Positions 33,253-37,475 of a DNA stretch of 37,475 nt are shown piece after piece. The position numbers and the translations under genes were made by a program. Numbering within the stretch: position 1 is the first letter of the stretch; every line of letters begins with the position of its first letter. Location: assembly GCA_001970955.1 (NCBI GenBank), contig MPUH01000741.1:1-37475 (forward strand), given 5' to 3'. Below the pieces are notes generated by a model, which saw only the letters and a list, made by a program, of their open reading frames with translations, made no database searches and had not been told where the DNA came from. This DNA comes from Stentor coeruleus. Taxonomy: Eukaryota > Ciliophora > Heterotrichea > Heterotrichida > Stentoridae.

Positions 33253-34191
33253 CTAGTTAAGTAATAATGAAAGTAAACGTTGATCTAGTGTTGAAAGCGA
33301 CGAATGCGGTTTATCTTGATATTTTTGCAATTGCGAACTCCAATATGTAATGTGTGGATGATCTAAAGTAATAAGATTGGAGGATATTTGTTTGCAAATC
33401 TCATACAAACCTTCTGAGGTGTAAATAAATAGCAAAAGCCTTAGCATTGGAATTGAAGGTCCTATATCCGTCAAAATATTACACATATTCTCTTTGATAA
33501 ATACTGAAGTCCTCTCTGAATAAAAATCTTGAGCATAAGTAAAACAGCTATCATTATGGCAATCCATAGCATATTTCATACAATACCTTATTTCAATCTC
33601 ACAAACTGTATCTGTTTTAATCCTTCCTGGAAATTTAGTAACTAAAAAATGCCTATAATTCCAAGCAGAGTTATTTCGAGGATATAGTTCAATAAAGTCT
33701 TCAATCCACTTAGTTTCCTTATCCCAAAGAGAAAACCTACTTGTTATTAACTGCCTATAACCCCAAGCATGAACATTTCTTTCATCAAGGTCTAAAATTG
33801 CTTTAGTGAACTCAAGCTCAGATTCAAAATCAGAAATATGGGTCAACAAATCCTTTCTATAATGCCAAACTTGGTAATTTTTAGGGTTTTCTTTACCTTG
33901 TTCTGTTAAAAAAGATAATTCGTCGCTAAAGTCTTTTTTCAATGAATAAAACAAATGTCTTCTATAATGCCAAGCTGCATAAAACCCTGGAGTCAATCTT
34001 ATAACTTTTTCTGTCAAGTCAAAAGCTCGCTCAGAGACTTCTTCAGTTGCTAATATTGCCCTAAAATAACCTAAAATTTCGCTGACTAAGTAAAAATTAC
34101 AAGTTTCAGTATAAACCATAGGACTAATTGGACTTGCTTTGCTTTGTTCGGGTATTGACTTGAGATCTTTAAAATTGTCAACCAATTCCAT
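33253..34191 (-). CDS. FNTA: Protein farnesyl/geranylgeranyltransferase type I alpha subunit
   Basis: Alpha subunit shared by farnesyltransferase and GGTase-I, which attach isoprenoids to C-terminal CaaX cysteines of small GTPases. 312 residues with a ladder of PPTA repeats: AAWHYRRHLF, YQVWHYRKDLL, VHAWGYRQLI and SAWNYRHFLV, each with the W-x-Y-R signature. The length is close to yeast Ram2 (316); the larger GGTase-II alpha would have more domains. Start chosen at ATG 34191; the frame extends four codons further only to a TTG. Stop TAG at 33253-33255, with no base between it and the TAA of SEC6. No intron. Confidence 0.92.
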   Translation of the reverse strand: MELVDNFKDLKSIPEQSKASPISPMVYTETCNFYLVSEILGYFRAILATEEVSERAFDLTEKVIRLTPGFYAAWHYRRHLFYSLKKDFSDELSFLTEQGKENPKNYQVWHYRKDLLTHISDFESELEFTKAILDLDERNVHAWGYRQLITSRFSLWDKETKWIEDFIELYPRNNSAWNYRHFLVTKFPGRIKTDTVCEIEIRYCMKYAMDCHNDSCFTYAQDFYSERTSVFIKENMCNILTDIGPSIPMLRLLLFIYTSEGLYEICKQISSNLITLDHPHITYWSSQLQKYQDKPHSSLSTLDQRLLSLLLN

Positions 34192-34266
34192 ACTTATTAG
34201 CAATTATTATATTTCAGCATATTTTATTCAATATTTTTTAGATAATCATTTTCTATAGTTTTTGTA

Positions 34267-35409
<1,143 letters not shown>

Positions 35410-35978
35410 ATTTTTAACGAATATAGTAATGAACTAAATACCTGTTTTAAATATATGAACTTTATAGAGAAGGGTTTATGATACTTTTTATAATTTTTTT
35501 TATAAAATCAATAAGAGAATTAAGATATATACTATGGAAGAAGATTTAAAACTTAAGAACTTGGATGCAAGAAATTTTTATTATCTTATTCATTAAACTA
35601 TACTAAAGATATTTACACTTTAATATTATATTGATTTAAGTAGAAAAGACTGGGGAATTTGAAGGGTAACATGCAATTTACAGATAGAATAAGTTAACTC
35701 TCCTTTCTATAATCTTCAGAAGTTGTTTTTTCCCTTATTTCTCATGCTAACCCACATACAATTAAAGAGATTCACTCAGTTTTTTTTATGGCATATTATC
35801 AGAAGAATTACTCTTAAAAAAGCATATTATATAAGAACCCATAAGCAAGAATCAAATATCAAAAGAGTAGCTTTACAAAATTTCCATACTCACATCAATC
35901 AAAAAACTAGTAAAGTAAAATTCTATCAGTTTATTTAATATTTCATTTAAAACTATGAAAAATCTAAAATTACCAAAG
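35410..35978. other. AT-rich intergenic region
   Basis: About 570 bp between the protease start and the SIAH-type gene's stop (both on the minus strand). A plus-strand open frame at 35723-35938 starts only at TTG and has no protein-like pattern. It presumably carries the protease promoter near 35410-35500. Confidence 0.45.
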
Positions 35979-36780
35979 CTAACTCAGTAGTTTAACTTTA
36001 ATCGATAGTTTTTTGTACCCTTCCTCAAGACCTTCAGCAGGCTCCAGCAAGTACTTTTCAGCAACAGCAATACTAATATGAAAAGGTAAGCATAAATACT
36101 GCATTTTAGCCTGTTTAATTGATATTGTTTGTACTGTATATGATATTGAGCATTGGTCATGTTTAGTCGAAAGGTTCATTGTTAACCGATTATTCCCCAC
36201 ATGATATACAAAAAGGTAAAAAGTTTCTCCATCACTAATGCTTTTGTTAAGTATTTGTACATCGCCAAATTTCCATATACTATATCCCCAATCCGCGTTT
36301 TTCCATGTTTTCGAATTCCATCCTCTGACTCCACCTTTGCTAGGCATATCAAATTCTTTTATAGTATGTTTGACTTTCAAATGCTCTATTAAAGCTTCTC
36401 CTTCCCAAGGACACTCACTAAATACACATTTCATAGCTGGATTATACTCGCATATTGATTCGTGGGCTGACTTGCCAATGAGTNTTATACTCGCATATTG
36501 ATTCGTGGGCTGACTTGCCAATGAGTAAAACTTTCATCCCGCATCCTTGGAATTTGCATATAGACTCGATTGACTCCAACATCCTTTCAAGGGAGATATT
36601 TCTAAATTTATTCTGTAAGGAAATCGAGCATTCAGGGCAATCTTTAGTTTTTTCTGTACAAGAATTACAAAACGAATGCCCGTTGCTGCATTGGAAGATT
36701 GGCGGGGCGAAATAATAACGGCACATCGGGCATTTCAATGAGTTAGCAAGGTTTGGAGTTACCAATAAATCTTCTTCCAT
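35979..36780 (-). CDS. SIAH/SINA-type RING E3 ubiquitin ligase
   Basis: An N-terminal RING finger (CPMC, FQCSNGHSFCNSC, CPEC) precedes a SIAH-type double zinc finger (CKFQGC, H..C, then CVFSECPWEG...H..KVKHT) and a C-terminal beta-rich substrate-binding region similar to SINA/TRAF-like domains. It would recruit an E2 through the RING and ubiquitinate bound substrates. A 42-bp duplication plus N (36442-36484) from an unmerged assembly overlap breaks the frame in the middle of the zinc fingers. Without that excess the gene reads through as about 252 residues, close to human SIAH1 (282). ATG at 36780, TAG stop. It lies head-to-head with a MARCH-type E3, with only 17 bp between the start codons. 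Confidence 0.88.
36442..36526. other. Unmerged assembly overlap: 42-bp duplication around N
   Basis: Positions 36442-36483 and 36485-36526 are identical, with a single N at 36484. The 43-nt excess frameshifts the SIAH-type gene. This is the third instance of the same assembly pattern in the window. Confidence 0.93.
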
Positions 36781-36797
36781 AATCTAAATTGTATAAT
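36781..36797. promoter_or_regulatory. 17-bp bidirectional intergenic gap
   Basis: The only DNA between the start codons of two divergent E3 ligase genes (AATCTAAATTGTATAAT). Core promoter elements and 5' UTRs must either fit in this gap or overlap the coding sequences. Confidence 0.6.
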
Positions 36798-37358
36798 ATG
36801 GAAGAGACTAAATCACTTGCAATTTACCAAGAAAAACCAGATGATGCTTTGCCTCAGACAATGGTTTCTGAAATATGTTGTAGAATTTGCCTGGATGCTG
36901 GTACTGAAAATTTGATTTCTCCTTGTCTTTGTTCTGGAACAGGGAAATACACCCATGAGTCTTGTTTGAAAACTTGGGTTTTAGTGAAATTCCCACGACT
37001 AGATGGTGCTCAATGTGAAGTATGCAAATCTTTTTATGTTATGTCTGTAAAAAGCACTTGCAGATGCAGTGTGAAACATGGAATTGATGAAGAATTTACA
37101 TATTGCTGTAGTATACCAATATTGATATCGATTCTTATAGCCATTGGTGTAATTTTGTATATAATTTGCGCTTATCACTTGGATTTTAAAAATAAAAAAG
37201 CATTTTCAATTGCTATACTGGCTTTGTGTATTATCTCAGCAATTGGGTGCTTATTGTTACTTATTGGGTCAATTTATAAGTCATTTATCAAGTTTGATGT
37301 TAAACATTGGAATATTGAGTCACATGCAGAACAGACAAATAATAGCAATATAATTTAA
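36798..37358 (+). CDS. MARCH-type RING-CH membrane E3 ubiquitin ligase
   Basis: 186 residues. An N-terminal RING-variant finger (about residues 28-76) has the C4HC3 order: CRIC, CLCSGTGKYTHESCLKTW, then CEVC. The His in the fourth position and the Trp after it mark the MARCH/RINGv class. Two membrane segments follow (about 105-128 and 135-160) with a short polar C-terminus, so the finger faces the cytosol. Such ligases ubiquitinate membrane proteins for endocytosis or degradation. Start chosen at ATG 36798; the frame opens upstream only to a TTG. TAA stop. No intron needed. Confidence 0.9.
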   Translation: MEETKSLAIYQEKPDDALPQTMVSEICCRICLDAGTENLISPCLCSGTGKYTHESCLKTWVLVKFPRLDGAQCEVCKSFYVMSVKSTCRCSVKHGIDEEFTYCCSIPILISILIAIGVILYIICAYHLDFKNKKAFSIAILALCIISAIGCLLLLIGSIYKSFIKFDVKHWNIESHAEQTNNSNII

Positions 37359-37475
37359 AACATAAAATTAGTGAAACATGATTAGAGTATGTATAATTAT
37401 TAGAACAATTTATAACTTTAGATTTTTTGATATTTTTAAGATGATTTTAGAAAATATAATTATAACTTAGCATTA
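37359..37475. other. AT-rich window edge
   Basis: Downstream of the MARCH-type gene. No feature recognised. Confidence 0.4.

Noticed and set aside
35723..35938. 71-codon plus-strand open frame
   Set aside because: Starts at TTG only, with no protein-like pattern, in an AT-rich spacer.

Overview
This window looks like macronuclear-type DNA from a ciliate, most likely a heterotrich close to Stentor. The evidence is indirect but consistent: AT-rich DNA, very tight gene packing, ciliary and cytoskeletal genes, an expanded kinase repertoire, and exactly 15-nt GTA...TAG introns. Six such introns are forced by protein homology or paralogue comparison, and a seventh survives in a relic. Tryptophan in the intact conserved genes is always TGG and never TGA, and stops are mainly TAA or TAG. 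This fits the standard code used by Stentor and argues against the UGA=Trp code of Blepharisma. Species assignment is inference.

Layout. 0.25-1.5 kb holds a FYVE-like finger plus STE20/PAK-like kinase (minus). 1.8-11.3 kb is a tandem duplication of AAAP (SLC38/SLC32-like) amino-acid transporters: two near-identical A copies, one diverged B copy and a truncated B relic, all with the same 15-nt intron. The relic stops exactly at a TTAA where a dead piggyBac element (5406-6927, TTAA on both sides) begins. 11.2-13.4 kb is a gene desert with a pyrimidine-rich tract. 13.4-17.6 kb holds a secreted GH25 lysozyme, a multipass membrane protein, an aldo-keto reductase and a CFAP97-like ciliary protein. 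18.6-26.6 kb holds a KATNAL2-type katanin, an outer-dynein-arm docking-like coiled-coil protein, a second finger-kinase, a two-RRM protein and the ribosome-maturation GTPase EFL1. 27.9-31 kb is a zone of broken genes. 31.2-37.4 kb holds exocyst SEC6, a prenyltransferase alpha subunit, a pepsin-like protease, and a head-to-head pair of E3 ubiquitin ligases (SIAH-type and MARCH-type).

The most unusual structure is at 28219-28883 (minus sense), inside a broken zinc-finger/coiled-coil/WD40-like gene. It tiles completely into 40 consecutive units. Thirty-nine are exactly 15 nt and one is 14 nt. Each begins GT (one begins GC) and ends AG, and they are separated by 0 or 3 nt. This is the size and boundary grammar of this genome's introns, so it looks like a tandem array of intron-like sequences. 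Excision of the whole block would restore the flanking reading frame.

Three single N characters (854, 24650, 36484) each sit between two copies of the same 42-115 bp sequence. These are unmerged contig overlaps and they break three otherwise intact genes.
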